A stretch of DNA of 64,000 nucleotides from Flavonifractor sp. An112 (GCF_002161085.1 NZ_NFLU01000001.1:62001-126000); one strand, 5' to 3'. Shown: positions 8,702-17,884, numbered from the stretch's first letter. Translations and numbers: made by a program. The notes: generated by a model not told the origin, from the letters alone.

Positions 8702-9138
8702 GAAAGCAGAGTTGGACCAAGAGGGATCCCATCAAAAATTATTTCCCGCTGCCGAACGAGATCTATGATCTGAAATTGTCCCACGGCGCCATTGCCGTCT
8801 ACAGTTATCTGCTGCGACGGGAGGACCGCAGAACCTATCAGTGTCTGCTCAGTTATCGGGAGATCAGGGAGAGCGTGGGGATGTGTGTAACGACAGTGCG
8901 AAAATATGTTGCGGAGTTGGAAGAGCGGTCACTCATCCGCACGGAGCGCACCACTGTCACCAACAAGGATGGCCGCAAGCAAAATGGCCGTCTGCGTTAC
9001 TACATCCTGCCGATCCAGATGTCCATCAACCAGTACTACGAGCGCCAGATGGATATGGCTGACCTGGCATTGGAACGGCAGAGAGCAAAGCAGCGCATGG
9101 ATGCGCTGGAGAGAAAGGAAGGTGTATCGGAGTGCTGA
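8698..9138 (+). CDS. Helix-turn-helix protein (RepA_N-like) of an integrative element
   Basis: The 146-residue product has a winged helix like the N-terminus of Firmicute plasmid and ICE initiators: NYFPLPNEIYDLKLSHGAIAVYSYLL, then SYREIRESVGMCVTTVRKYVAELEERSLI as recognition helices and a basic wing. A charged helical tail (residues 115-146) is probably a coiled coil. It is much shorter than a full RepA_N initiator, so a regulatory role is likelier than replication. It overlaps the excisionase-like gene by 4 bp and the next small gene by 7 bp. Confidence 0.75.
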   Translation: MRKQSWTKRDPIKNYFPLPNEIYDLKLSHGAIAVYSYLLRREDRRTYQCLLSYREIRESVGMCVTTVRKYVAELEERSLIRTERTTVTNKDGRKQNGRLRYYILPIQMSINQYYERQMDMADLALERQRAKQRMDALERKEGVSEC

Positions 9139-9503
9139 TGCAGGAACTCAGTAATATAATCAGGCAGGATCCAATTCTGTATGCAATGATTACCACGGAC
9201 AAGCGAAAGTACATCATGGACACTTGGTGCTGTACTTATGCGGAACCCATCGATGAAGACGCCGTGGCGTTGTTTCTGTGTGACGCGAACCGCGGAAATC
9301 TCACAGAGGAACAAAAAGCCTTTGCAAAGGAGCGCTGTGCGGAGATAGAACGCAGTCATCAAAACGCGATATATCGAGTGTTCCATTGCAACGAAATGAT
9401 GCGCCAGAAACTGGTGCCCGGCCCGGCGGAATACAGCCGGATCTTCCTGCCGGCAGGCGGTATCCCGGAGCACGGGATAATTACGCCCTGTAACGGCCTG
9501 TGA
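9132..9503 (+). CDS. Hypothetical small element protein
   Basis: I recognise no family for this product of 121-123 residues. It has an acidic helical N-terminus and a central CDANRGNLTEEQKAFAKERCAEIE segment shortened here to its key part NLTEEQKAF. It overlaps the previous gene; a GTG at 9132 is well spaced from an AAGGAAG site, and an ATG at 9138 is the alternative. The position within the cassette suggests an element-associated gene. Confidence 0.55.
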   Translation: MLMQELSNIIRQDPILYAMITTDKRKYIMDTWCCTYAEPIDEDAVALFLCDANRGNLTEEQKAFAKERCAEIERSHQNAIYRVFHCNEMMRQKLVPGPAEYSRIFLPAGGIPEHGIITPCNGL

Positions 9504-9814
9504 GGCGCTGTGTGCCCTCTTTCGGGGCAAGGCAGAGTCCCCTGCCCCACCGAGGGCTTTGAGGGCGGATTTGGGCCGGATTTTTGGGGGTAGGGGTGTG
9601 GACGAAAAAAAGGCAGGCAGAAAGGACCGGCGTCGTTCTGCCGCCGGTCCACCCACAAATGCCCGCAGTGCGGGCATTTCACGGGTTTTTCTTAGGCGTC
9701 GTTCCTGAAATTTTCAAAGCGCCGTGCCCCCTTTTTTGCCCAAAATCCGGCCTGTCCCTTAGTGCCGCAAGGCTTTCGCTTGACGCTTTTCGGAAAATGA
9801 AGGAGGAATTCGAT
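9504..9814. other. Non-coding hairpin zone, candidate origin of transfer
   Basis: About 310 bp without a convincing gene. It holds a very G-rich stretch (9540-9600) and two adjacent hairpins: 9624-9650 (GGACCGGCG stem) and 9657-9679 (AAATGCCCGC stem). Clustered hairpins next to a small mobilisation-type gene are typical of oriT regions, but no relaxase gene is visible, so this remains a suggestion. Confidence 0.4.
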
Positions 9815-10216
9815 ATGATTGAGAACGGTAAGAACCGCCATACCGTGTGGCTGACGGACGAGGCGTGGAACATGGTCGGCGGGGAATATAAAGCGGATGG
9901 CTGCTCCACGCAGAATGAGTATATCGAAAAAGCAATCCGTTTTTATACCGGCTGCCGCAAAGCCGATCGCAACGAACGCTACCTCATCGACGCGATCTCC
10001 GGTGTGCTGGAAACACGATTGGGTGCGCTGGGTGATCGCATTGGAAAACTGTTGTTCAAAATGGCGGTGGAGGAGTCCATGATGATGCGCCTGCTGGCGA
10101 TGGATGAGAGTCTCACATTCTCTGAACTGGAGCACCTGCGCAAGTGGGCTATCCAAACTGTGAGGAAAACAGATGGCGGATTGAACTTCGATGACATCCT
10201 CAGGATCCAGCAGTAA
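9815..10216 (+). CDS. Small mobile-element protein, possible relaxosome/RHH-type factor
   Basis: The 133-residue protein starts at the ATG at 9815, which follows AAGGAGG by 9 bp; longer in-frame starts run into the hairpin zone. The N-terminus (NRHTVWLTDEAWNMV followed by STQNEYIEKAIRFY) has the short strand plus two helices of ribbon-helix-helix proteins such as MobC-like relaxosome factors. The rest is helical. Proteins of this size and pattern are common in clostridial integrative elements, but the role is not established. The 190 bp after it (10217-10406) show nothing that I recognise. Confidence 0.55.
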   Translation: MIENGKNRHTVWLTDEAWNMVGGEYKADGCSTQNEYIEKAIRFYTGCRKADRNERYLIDAISGVLETRLGALGDRIGKLLFKMAVEESMMMRLLAMDESLTFSELEHLRKWAIQTVRKTDGGLNFDDILRIQQ

Positions 10217-10406
10217 GTGTGCGTCGTGCTCCGTACACAAGTGATTCGGATGCGCAAAGCCGGTGTAGGCGTATTAAAATCTGAAATGCCAAAACAAAGA
10301 TAAAAACCTCTGCACCGTCCAAAAATCTTTCTGAAAAGTTTCAAAGTAAGGCTGGATATTGGAAAGAGGTTCGGGTATTGTGTGTTGCTGACAGGAGGCG
10401 ACACAC

Positions 10407-10724
10407 ATGAACGACTACATGCGGGCACTGCACCAGCGGTTCTTCCAGGAGCCGGATGTGTCAGCGCTGGAAGAGGATATCGAGAACACCCGACAGGAGG
10501 TGCGGGACTGCCTCAATCAGATGCAGCGGCGCAGGCTCATGCATCTGGTGGACAGTCAGAATCTGTTGAAAGAAGAAATCTCCCTGGCCAGTTTCACCGC
10601 CGGGTTCAAACTGGCCTGGGGACTGAGCAAGGAACTGGAGGCGGACGGTCTGTACTCCTTCGATGAGGAGGAGACAGACCGGGCCTGCCGCCAAATCGGA
10701 AAGGAGGATGGATCCTATGAGTAA
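10407..10724 (+). CDS. DUF6809-like small helical protein
   Basis: A 105-residue all-helical protein. The pattern MNDYMRALHQRFF followed by a charged helix and a SFTAGFKLAWGLSKEL segment near residue 65 matches the small DUF6809-type proteins often encoded in clostridial mobile elements; this is from memory of the family. Function is unknown. AGGAGG lies 8 bp before the ATG. Its stop overlaps the ATG of the recombinase, indicating one transcript. Confidence 0.65.
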   Translation: MNDYMRALHQRFFQEPDVSALEEDIENTRQEVRDCLNQMQRRRLMHLVDSQNLLKEEISLASFTAGFKLAWGLSKELEADGLYSFDEEETDRACRQIGKEDGSYE

Positions 10725-11920
10725 GCGCAGACCATCCGGTGACGGCATGGTGCGCAAGCGGGAGGACGGCCGCTGGGAGGGCCGCATCGTGGTGGGCCAC
10801 AAGGAAAATGGCGAGCCCATCTTCCGATATGTGCTGGCCAAAACCCAGAAGGAACTGTTGGCCAAACTCCACCGGGACATGGACATCTATCAGGACGCGC
10901 AGCTCACCGAGGACAGCCGCATGACGCTGGGTGAGTATCTGGACCACTGGATGGAGGAGTACGGTTCCGTCACCCTGCGGCCCAACACCCTGCGCAGCTA
11001 CGAGCAGTACATCCGGTGCTATGTGAAGCCCTATCTGGGCGGCAAGATCGTCTCCCGCATCACACGGCTGGACATGCAAAAGCTGTACCGGAAGCTGAAA
11101 AAAGAGGGCCGGGTCCACGACCACCCGGAGTATGGCTACGAATTGTCGGACACCATGGTGCTCCGCATCCACGCCATGCTCCACCGCTGTCTCAAGGACG
11201 CGGAACGGGACCACATCGTTCCCTACAACCCAACGGACGGCGTTAAGCTGCCCAAGAGCAACTACAAACCAAAGCAGGTTCTCGACCGAGAGCAGATGGA
11301 CGCCTTCTTGGCGGCGGTGGACAGGAACGAGATCTGGCGAGACTTCTTCTACACGGAGTTGACCACCGGCCTGCGCCGGGGCGAGATCTGCGGCCTTATG
11401 TGGAAGGATTTCGACGAGCACGCCGGGACGCTGAAAATCAATCGGTCGGTGAACGTGCCCCAGCGGGGCGAACTGGAGATCGGCGAAACCAAGACCGCCC
11501 AGGGCCGGCGCACCATCCGTCTGCCCCCCCAGCACCGTCCAGCGATTGAAGGAGCGGAAGAAACACGCGGTCAGTCAGTGGATCTTCCCAGAGCCGCTCT
11601 CCCCGGAGAAACCGGTGCGGCCCAGCGCCGCCTACTACTGGATGAAGGTACTGCTGAACGAGGCGGGACTACCTCACATCAGGTTCCATGATTTGCGGCA
11701 CACCTTCGCCACCCACGCCCTGGCCAGCGGTGTGGATGCCAAGACCCTCTCCGGCATCCTGGGCCACACCAACGCATCCTTCACTCTGGACACCTACACC
11801 CATGTGACCACGGACATACAGAGAGCCGCCAGTGATGTGGTGGGCGGCTTTCTGAAAAATCTACTGGGAGAGGAGTTGAACCCATGGCAAGGAAACGAAA
11901 AAGTGGAACCGGCACCATAA
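10717..11920 (+). pseudogene. Tyrosine recombinase (phage-type integrase), frameshifted
   Basis: The N-terminal AP2-like arm-binding domain (about residues 7-50), the SAM-like core-binding domain and the first catalytic Arg (TTGLRRGE) are in one frame to about 11530. The rest ([25 protein letters not shown] with the nucleophilic Tyr) continues in the +1 frame to 11920. The switch falls in a run of seven C at 11524-11530; with six C the frame is continuous. Either the gene is inactive, the tract is phase-variable, or the extra base is a sequencing error. AAAGGAGG lies 9 bp before the ATG. The second recombinase begins inside its 3' end. Confidence 0.88.
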
Positions 11921-13464
11921 GGCAGCGCAAGGACGGCCGCTGGGAAGGCCGGGCCGCGGTGGGCTACGATGACAAGGGCCTCCCCAAAACGAAAAATGTG
12001 CTGGCCAAAACCAAGCGGGAGTGCCAGGAAAAGCTGACCCGGCTGATGGAAGAGGTGGGCAGCACCAAGTCCGAAAAAATCTGCGCCGATATGCCTTTCG
12101 GCGAGTGGATGGACTTCTGGTACCAGACCTACATCAAGCCCGGTCTCCGCCCCAACACCCAGACAAACTATGAGAACATCATCTACCACCACATCATCCC
12201 GTACCTGGGCAAGACTCCACTGTGCCAGCTGACCCAGAAGGACCTCCAGCAGTTCTACGCTCACCTGAAAAAGGGTGGACGGCTGGTTCGCACAGAACAA
12301 CATGGAAAGGGGCTCTCCGACCGCATGGTGCGGATGACTCACGCCAAATGCCGGGCGGCTCTGGATCAGGCGGTGCAGGAAAAACTGATCCGAACCAATC
12401 CGGCGGTAGGATGCAAGCTTCCGCCCAAGCGGAGCCGGGAGATGCAGGTGCTGTCCCGCCAGGAGCTCCAGCGGTTTCTCATTCAGGCAAAGGCGGACGG
12501 CTACTTTGAACTGTTCCTGCTGGACTTATCCACCGGCCTTCGCCGAGGCGAACTGCTGGCCCTCCAATGGTCCGATCTGGATCTGGATACCGGAACGCTG
12601 TCCGTAACCAAACAGGTCTACGAGGTAAATGGAAAGATGCAGCTGAGTGTCCCAAAGACAAAAGCCTCTATCCGCAAGTTGGTGCTGCCGCCTGCCGTGG
12701 TAGAGGTGTTCCGGGAGTACCGAAAGACAGCAAAGTCCCGGTGGCTGTTCCCCTCTCCGAAGAATTTGGATATGCCGCTCACACCTGGCTCCATGCTCCG
12801 GCGGCTCCATAGCATTCTGGAGCGGGCCGGGTGCAAGCAAATCAGATTTCACGATCTGCGCCACACCTTTGCCACTATGGCATTAGAAAATGGCATGGAC
12901 ATCAAGACTCTCTCTGCCATGCTGGGCCATGTGTCGGCAGCCACAACCCTGGACATCTACACCCACATCACCGGCGATATGCTCAGCGAAGCCGCCGCCA
13001 AGATCGACCGGGGCCTGGGCAATGAAGTGGCGGAAGACTCTTCTGAAGCAGCACAGAATCCGCTCACCGATTTTCAACCAGTCATGAGGCGCACCAGAAA
13101 GCCTGGAACTGGCTGCATCTCCCAGATCAATGACCACCTTTTCGAGGGCCGCTACTCACCCTCCTGGCCGGACGGCACCAAGCATTCCAAATGCGTCTAC
13201 GCCCAAACCCGTGAAGAGTGTGAGGAGAAGCTGAAGGTGCTCATCCAGCAGCTGAACGCCGAGCGGAAGGCCATCCAGGACCGGCTGCGAGGGATCCCAT
13301 CGCCTGAGAAACTCACCAAGAAGCAGCGGCAGATCTGGGAGTACATGAGACTCTGTCCCGATGAGACAAATTACAGTGCCATCGCCAAGGGCGCAAAGGT
13401 GACCCGGCACACGGTGGCCAAATGGTATGAAATGATAAGAAAAATCGTGAGTCGTAAATATTAG
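11884..13464 (+). CDS. Tyrosine recombinase with an extra C-terminal DNA-binding tail
   Basis: This 526-residue integrase has an AP2-like N-terminal domain, a core-binding domain and a complete catalytic set: Arg in STGLRRGE, Lys in [21 protein letters not shown] and the nucleophile in LDIYTH. Usual relatives end near residue 390. Here about 135 residues follow: a second AP2-like unit (about 410-450, [18 protein letters not shown]) and a helix-turn-helix (477-526, [10 protein letters not shown] to [13 protein letters not shown]). The tail could add sequence specificity or excision control. It overlaps the broken recombinase by 37 bp, so the two may have worked as a tandem pair. A decayed copy of the tail lies at 16268-16470, beyond the reverse transcriptase cassette. 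Confidence 0.92.
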   Translation: MARKRKSGTGTIRQRKDGRWEGRAAVGYDDKGLPKTKNVLAKTKRECQEKLTRLMEEVGSTKSEKICADMPFGEWMDFWYQTYIKPGLRPNTQTNYENIIYHHIIPYLGKTPLCQLTQKDLQQFYAHLKKGGRLVRTEQHGKGLSDRMVRMTHAKCRAALDQAVQEKLIRTNPAVGCKLPPKRSREMQVLSRQELQRFLIQAKADGYFELFLLDLSTGLRRGELLALQWSDLDLDTGTLSVTKQVYEVNGKMQLSVPKTKASIRKLVLPPAVVEVFREYRKTAKSRWLFPSPKNLDMPLTPGSMLRRLHSILERAGCKQIRFHDLRHTFATMALENGMDIKTLSAMLGHVSAATTLDIYTHITGDMLSEAAAKIDRGLGNEVAEDSSEAAQNPLTDFQPVMRRTRKPGTGCISQINDHLFEGRYSPSWPDGTKHSKCVYAQTREECEEKLKVLIQQLNAERKAIQDRLRGIPSPEKLTKKQRQIWEYMRLCPDETNYSAIAKGAKVTRHTVAKWYEMIRKIVSRKY

Positions 13465-13631
13465 TAAAGTATGGTGGATATTCAAATACTATACCAACCA
13501 CATTGTACATCACTCCATCCCCGGAAAACAGAGTGGGCTCAAAATCTTTCTTCACCTTACTAGCCATGTATCAGCAACTACTGCTCTTGCCTTGATATAT
13601 TTATACCTATATTATTGGGGATATGCAGGCA

Positions 13632-13674
13632 GCCCTGGGTGCTAAGTAGTTGGCATCCAGGGCGTTATTTTTTA
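13632..13674. terminator. Terminator between the recombinase and reverse transcriptase genes
   Basis: An 11-bp stem (GCCCTGGGTGC with one G-T pair) is followed on the plus strand by a T-rich run. It separates the plus-strand recombinase from the convergent reverse transcriptase. The rest of 13465-13704 has no gene. Confidence 0.7.
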
Positions 13675-13704
13675 TTGCTATAGTTTACGGGCAAGAATCG
13701 GAAA

Positions 13705-15417
13705 TTAATAAATTGTTTCGTCTGCCTGCAGTGCTTCAATAAACTTTCTGAAAAGGTCTTCCTCTAACGGTGTGAATGAAGACGATGTTTCCACATCGGT
13801 GCCTTTTAAATTTTCAAGAATTGATTTTTTCATTTTACGCAAAGCATTATATAATTCAGAACGCGTAGCAAATTCATGATTGTGGAATTTGCTTGAGGAA
13901 TTAGGATACGAAAAATTAGGGTCGTAAAACTTTACATTTCGGTTCAAAAGTTCATTAAAGAATTGATTCTTCTTGGCATATTCAAAAGGTATTCCAGGGA
14001 GTTTAAGCCACTGATTTTTAGTTGATTCGTATGCAAGTAACCAATGAGCCGTCCACATCAGTGAGTTTGGAATTCCTTTTTCGTTTGTGTCCTCGCTTTT
14101 AAGATAATTGTGGAGGTTTCTACGTTGCTGGAGAATGGAAGCGACATTCTCCAGATTGGAGGAGTGGACAATATCTAACATTATGATAATTGCAAGCTCA
14201 TTCGTAGTCTTTAGGACTTTAGTAATATACACTTGAGAAATAGAAATATTAAATATCTTAACAAACCAAACAGCCCAAATCAACTCTTGCTCTTTATTCA
14301 GAAGTATGCTTTCATCGATAACACTATAGATTGCTCGTTTTAGCGCATTAATCTTTAATAAATCTTTGTTATTCAAAAAAATATCTATAATTCGGTCAGA
14401 TAGAGATGGAAAATGAGTCCATAGGTTTATCAATCGGGATTGCATTGCGGGCCAATTATTTTTCGTGTAATGATAACAAGAGATCACTTTGAGCCCATAC
14501 TTTAGAATTGCTAAGTCCTTGCTTTTATTATATTCGATAATCAATTTAGTTAGAAATACATCAGGCTGGAGGTGTATATACTGCTTAATCTCTTCGACCC
14601 ATGGGTTTCCGTATAAAAAGGGGCCTTCGGTAATTCTAATTTTGTTTTCATTAAAGCTTAGTTCATATTGTGTAAGACAAGTCCTAATATATGAAATGAT
14701 TTCTTGAATCTGAGAACTATTCGATATATAAATATAGTAATCGTCGACAAAGCGACAACAAGAAATTTCAGGAAACTTTTTACTTATCTGCTCATCTATG
14801 GTACATAAGATAATCTCGGAAACGATGCGAGAAACAGCATTCCCCACAAGAATTCCATTTGTTTGGTCGTAGTTCAATGCTCGCATTAATTTATCCAACT
14901 GATTGCCAAGTAATGTCATGTCGTTGCGGTGTTTTTTTGCGACTGTGATACCATGGATAGCCCAAGGGATGCAATGAGTATATATGTTATCAAAGAAGGC
15001 ATTAATATCTAAACGTATCTCATATCGATTTTCTTGGAATAAACACTCAATTTCACGTTTAGTATCCAGGACAGTATTTGAACGTTTGGCATATGCTTGT
15101 TCCTGTCTGGGCTGACGATCAATTGGGGCGGTCAACGAATATTTGCTTTTCTCGAATATTGCTTTTATTTGAGACTCATTATTTACAATAAAATCAACAG
15201 CCTTGCAATAATGATACGGATTTGGCAAGGCAAATTTTCTGCGTGAAGATTCTGATTTATAACCGCTATATGTAAGTGGGATTGAATGATTCTGGCCAAA
15301 TGAATTTGATGTTGCAATGGCAAAAGATGCATTTGTTGCTAAATCATCAGTACTAAAACAAGGCGGTAATTCAGCGGGAAATACTTCGTTTCGGAGTAAA
15401 TTCTCTGTATTAAACAT
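13705..15417 (-). CDS. Abi/DRT-type reverse transcriptase
   Basis: The 570-residue protein carries a reverse transcriptase core: basic fingers (about 60-115), RLDINAFFDNIYTH with the first catalytic Asp (about 140), the palm segment GILVGNAVSRIVSEIIL and the active-site box RFVDDYYIY (about 222-230). The C-terminal half (about 285-570) is a long helical, HEAT-like region, as in AbiA/AbiK and defence-associated RTs (UG/DRT classes). Such enzymes abort phage infection, often by template-free or guided DNA synthesis. The class cannot be fixed by eye. No group II intron or retron signature was found near it. It is AT-rich, unlike its neighbours, and lies 82 bp downstream of a HEPN gene on the same strand, so the two probably act together. 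Confidence 0.88.
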   Translation of the reverse strand: MFNTENLLRNEVFPAELPPCFSTDDLATNASFAIATSNSFGQNHSIPLTYSGYKSESSRRKFALPNPYHYCKAVDFIVNNESQIKAIFEKSKYSLTAPIDRQPRQEQAYAKRSNTVLDTKREIECLFQENRYEIRLDINAFFDNIYTHCIPWAIHGITVAKKHRNDMTLLGNQLDKLMRALNYDQTNGILVGNAVSRIVSEIILCTIDEQISKKFPEISCCRFVDDYYIYISNSSQIQEIISYIRTCLTQYELSFNENKIRITEGPFLYGNPWVEEIKQYIHLQPDVFLTKLIIEYNKSKDLAILKYGLKVISCYHYTKNNWPAMQSRLINLWTHFPSLSDRIIDIFLNNKDLLKINALKRAIYSVIDESILLNKEQELIWAVWFVKIFNISISQVYITKVLKTTNELAIIIMLDIVHSSNLENVASILQQRRNLHNYLKSEDTNEKGIPNSLMWTAHWLLAYESTKNQWLKLPGIPFEYAKKNQFFNELLNRNVKFYDPNFSYPNSSSKFHNHEFATRSELYNALRKMKKSILENLKGTDVETSSSFTPLEEDLFRKFIEALQADETIY

Positions 15418-15499
15418 AAATGTGTCCTCCTTGCCAGAATAGTTGTCATACCCAGGAAAATGTTCTTATAAGTAATCTTGTCAGCATTTTCGAAACAAA

Positions 15500-15952
15500 T
15501 CAGAACCGCGAATATTTGGAGAGTTCTGCGATATCATGGATGAGTTGCTCAAATGACTCCTTGGTCCAAAAACGGGGATGAATTCTTCCGTGCATAACAC
15601 TATTTCGCCCATTTTCGTCACTGGATAACTGCGTATACTTAAAGTGGCGTTTTGTTTGTTCCAATAAAGCAACATAGTCTGGGTTGTTTTGGTTTTCTTT
15701 AATTGCTAATGCGATTAGACCCATACCAACATTAACCTTCACAGGCTGTCTGTCACGATCAAATAGGGGCAATCTGTAATCCGGTGTTGTTGTACGAATT
15801 ATTTCTTCCAAATAGGAATAAGCAAATGGGGTGAGAAGGGAGTAAGATTCGGGAAACTTCTCATAAATACTTTTAACTAAATACCAATCCGGTGCCCAAT
15901 TCCACATATGTGCACAATTTAATATCATATCAAAATCATCAAACACTGACAT
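15500..15952 (-). CDS. Small HEPN-domain protein partnered with the reverse transcriptase
   Basis: The 150-residue helical protein ends with RNSVMHGRIHPRFWT, a match to the Rx4-6H catalytic motif (Arg, four residues, His, then Gly-Arg) of HEPN ribonucleases and Abi-type proteins. HEPN domains often cut RNA as toxins. AbiA-type RTs carry a HEPN-like domain at their C-terminus; here it would be a separate upstream gene. The ATG at 15952 is chosen because GGGGTGAACAGG precedes it; an earlier in-frame start lies inside the terminator of the leader RNA. The gene is AT-rich and is read before the RT from the same promoter. RNase activity is inferred from the motif. Confidence 0.72.
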   Translation of the reverse strand: MSVFDDFDMILNCAHMWNWAPDWYLVKSIYEKFPESYSLLTPFAYSYLEEIIRTTTPDYRLPLFDRDRQPVKVNVGMGLIALAIKENQNNPDYVALLEQTKRHFKYTQLSSDENGRNSVMHGRIHPRFWTKESFEQLIHDIAELSKYSRF

Positions 15953-15970
15953 CCTGTTCACCCCATATGT

Positions 15971-16033
15971 AAAAATAAAACAGCCATACAGTGGCAACTG
16001 TACGGCTGGTATTGCAGGGACAAAGCCTACCGT
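15971..16033 (-). ncRNA. Short leader RNA ending in a terminator, upstream of HEPN-RT
   Basis: The promoter at 16040-16068 would start a transcript near 16033. After about 25 nt it enters an 11-bp stem (15982-16006, one G-T pair, 4-nt loop) followed on the minus strand by TTTTATTTTT, a good intrinsic terminator. The result would be an RNA of about 60 nt, with read-through feeding the HEPN and RT genes. It could be an attenuator or a functional small RNA for the RT. Confidence 0.55.
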
Positions 16034-16039
16034 TATCTA

Positions 16040-16068
16040 ATTATATCGGTTTTCGACAATAAATGCAA
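16040..16068 (-). promoter_or_regulatory. Sigma-A promoter of the HEPN-RT cassette
   Basis: On the minus strand TTGCAT (16068-16063), a 17-bp spacer and a perfect TATAAT (16045-16040) form a near-consensus promoter pointing at the leader RNA and the HEPN gene. Confidence 0.8.
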
Positions 16069-16267
16069 CGACAGTATATATTCTGTTTCCAAAGCAAGTA
16101 TGCTACCAGTTGAGTCATACCTGGTTATCGAGTTTCCTAATGATTCGTCAAAATATTGTCAATGCCAATTTTTTGCGAAAAATTTATAAGAGGAAAAGTT
16201 TCGTCACTTCAGTTGTCCAAGGCCTCCTGCGTTTTCCAAATTTATAGTGTTAACTCGAACCATCCAT

Positions 16268-16470
16268 TCCAAATATGCGGAATATAAGTACCTACTGGAC
16301 TGGCTGCTGAAAATCACGCCGCCGGATAAACTCACAAAGAAACAGTGGCAGATCTGGGAGTACATGCGGCTCCACCCGAACGAGAGCAATTACAGTGTCA
16401 TCGCTAGGGGAGCGAGGGTGACCTGGCATACGGTGGCCAAGCACTTTGAGATAACCCAGAAGATGCTGGG
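16268..16470 (+). pseudogene. Decayed copy of the recombinase C-terminal tail
   Basis: This stretch encodes [20 protein letters not shown] and VTWHTVAKHFEI, closely matching residues 475-520 of the recombinase ending at 13464, with many synonymous and non-synonymous changes. There is no start, AP2 or catalytic domain. A further remnant frame of about 50 codons follows to about 16663 (for example RRYVEYFIAHRNYSTFEI) with no recognised family. It marks the far side of the AT-rich HEPN-RT cassette and is probably a relic of an older related integrase. Confidence 0.75.
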
Positions 16471-16691
16471 CATCCAGGAAACCGGTCCCCATCCTTTGCT
16501 TGATTGCCAGGCGGTATGTGGAGTATTTTATCGCCCACCGGAACTACAGCACCTTTGAGATCAACGAGGCTTTGCCCACATTCGATCAAAGCTTGCTGAA
16601 CGGATTTGTCGCCCGCCAAGCGACCCATCCGCATCAAATTCCCCCTATACTGTGCTTGTAAACCAAACAACACAGAATAGGGGGAGTTCTT

Positions 16692-17345
16692 ATGAAGAAG
16701 AACTTGACAGAACTGGTGTTCATCCTGGACCGCAGCGGCTCCATGCAGGGGCTGGAGGGCGACACCATCGGCGGCTTCAACGCTATGATCGAAAAGCAGA
16801 AAAAGGAGCCCGACGAGGCCTTTGTCTCCACCGCCCTCTTTGACGACCGAAGCGAGGTGCTCCATGACCGGGTAAAGGTGAACGAGGTGCAGGCCATCAC
16901 GGAAAAGGAGTACTATGTCCGGGGCTGCACCGCTCTGCTGGACGCCATCGGCGGGGCCATCCACCATATCGGGAACATCCATAAATATGCCCGGCCTGAG
17001 GATGTGCCGGAACACACCCTCTTCGTCATCACCACCGACGGCATGGAGAACGCCAGCCGCCGCTACTCCGCTCAGCGGGTGAAGGAGATGATCCAGCGGC
17101 AGAAGGAACAGTACGGCTGGGAGTTTCTCTTCCTGGGGGCCAACATCGACGCGGTGGAGACGGCGGGCAACCTTGGCATTGCCCCCGACCGGGCGGTGAA
17201 CTACCACTGCGACAGTGAGGGTACCCGCCTCAACTACGAGGTGGTGGGTCAGGCCGTGGCCGCCGTCCGGTGCAGCGCGCCCCTGGATGAACACTGGAAA
17301 GACGCCATTGAGGAGGACTTCCGCAAGCGGCAGAAGCGGCGCTGA
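16692..17345 (+). CDS. VWA-domain protein
   Basis: The 217-residue protein is a single von Willebrand A domain. The MIDAS metal site is visible as D13-R-S-G-S17, with a downstream Thr (GCTAL) and the TTDGMEN Asp. It has no signal peptide or membrane segment, so it is cytoplasmic. Stand-alone VWA proteins act in metal-dependent protein contacts, in TerY-like stress systems or with AAA ATPases, but no such partner is adjacent. GC-rich codon use shows that the accessory island has ended. Confidence 0.85.
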   Translation: MKKNLTELVFILDRSGSMQGLEGDTIGGFNAMIEKQKKEPDEAFVSTALFDDRSEVLHDRVKVNEVQAITEKEYYVRGCTALLDAIGGAIHHIGNIHKYARPEDVPEHTLFVITTDGMENASRRYSAQRVKEMIQRQKEQYGWEFLFLGANIDAVETAGNLGIAPDRAVNYHCDSEGTRLNYEVVGQAVAAVRCSAPLDEHWKDAIEEDFRKRQKRR

Positions 17346-17416
17346 CAGGAGTTTTCCTTTGCCGTCGGATGTGATATACTCGAAAGCAGAGATGCAGCAC
17401 GGAAGGAGGCATTCCA

Positions 17417-17884
17417 ATGAACTTCGACCCAGCCCTTTTGGAAACATACCGCGCCCTTTTGCAGACTACTGACCTGCAGAAGGCCTATCAGGAGTTCGTT
17501 CGCCTGTTCCGCTTTCTGAGAAACGAACTGGAACGGCAGTTGCCGGACTTCCGTTTTCAGAGAAGCGTTACGGAAAACGCCATGGACTATACCTACTTTT
17601 CCTTCACCAATCCCGCTTTGAAAGAAAAGGACCTGAAACTGGTGGTGGCTTTCGAACACAAGAACTTCCGGCTGGAGGTGTGGCTCTCCGGAGCCAACCG
17701 GATCGCCCAGTGCCGATGGGCCGAGCAATGGAGAGCCTGTCCTCCGCCCATGGAACTTACTCAGCAACCCAATCACACCGACTTTGTGGTGCGCCTGTCG
17801 GTGGAAACAGATCTGTCCGATGGGGAGAAAACGGTTGCTGCGGTCAAAGAGGCGGCAGTCCAACTGCTGCAACTTCTTCCTTGA
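17417..17884 (+). CDS. Conserved hypothetical protein (DUF7000-like)
   Basis: A 155-residue cytoplasmic protein with a helical N-terminus (LETYRALLQTTDLQKAYQEF) and a mixed alpha/beta C-terminus containing VVAFEHKNFRLEVWLSGANR, a pattern I associate with DUF7000-type proteins. No catalytic motif is evident. GGAGG lies 7 bp before the ATG, and the gene follows the VWA gene by 71 bp. Confidence 0.65.
   Translation: MNFDPALLETYRALLQTTDLQKAYQEFVRLFRFLRNELERQLPDFRFQRSVTENAMDYTYFSFTNPALKEKDLKLVVAFEHKNFRLEVWLSGANRIAQCRWAEQWRACPPPMELTQQPNHTDFVVRLSVETDLSDGEKTVAAVKEAAVQLLQLLP

Noticed and set aside
13705-15417. Group II intron or retron RT
   Set aside because: No maturase or endonuclease domain, no intron domain V structure, and no msr/msd-type inverted repeats seen beside the gene.
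1-16663. Prophage
   Set aside because: No capsid, tail, portal, terminase or lysis gene is visible; the recombinases and small proteins fit an integrative element better.
16515-16663. Small gene (RRYVEYFIAHRNYSTFEI...)
   Set aside because: No start codon with a ribosome site and no recognised family; treated as a coding remnant next to the decayed recombinase tail.
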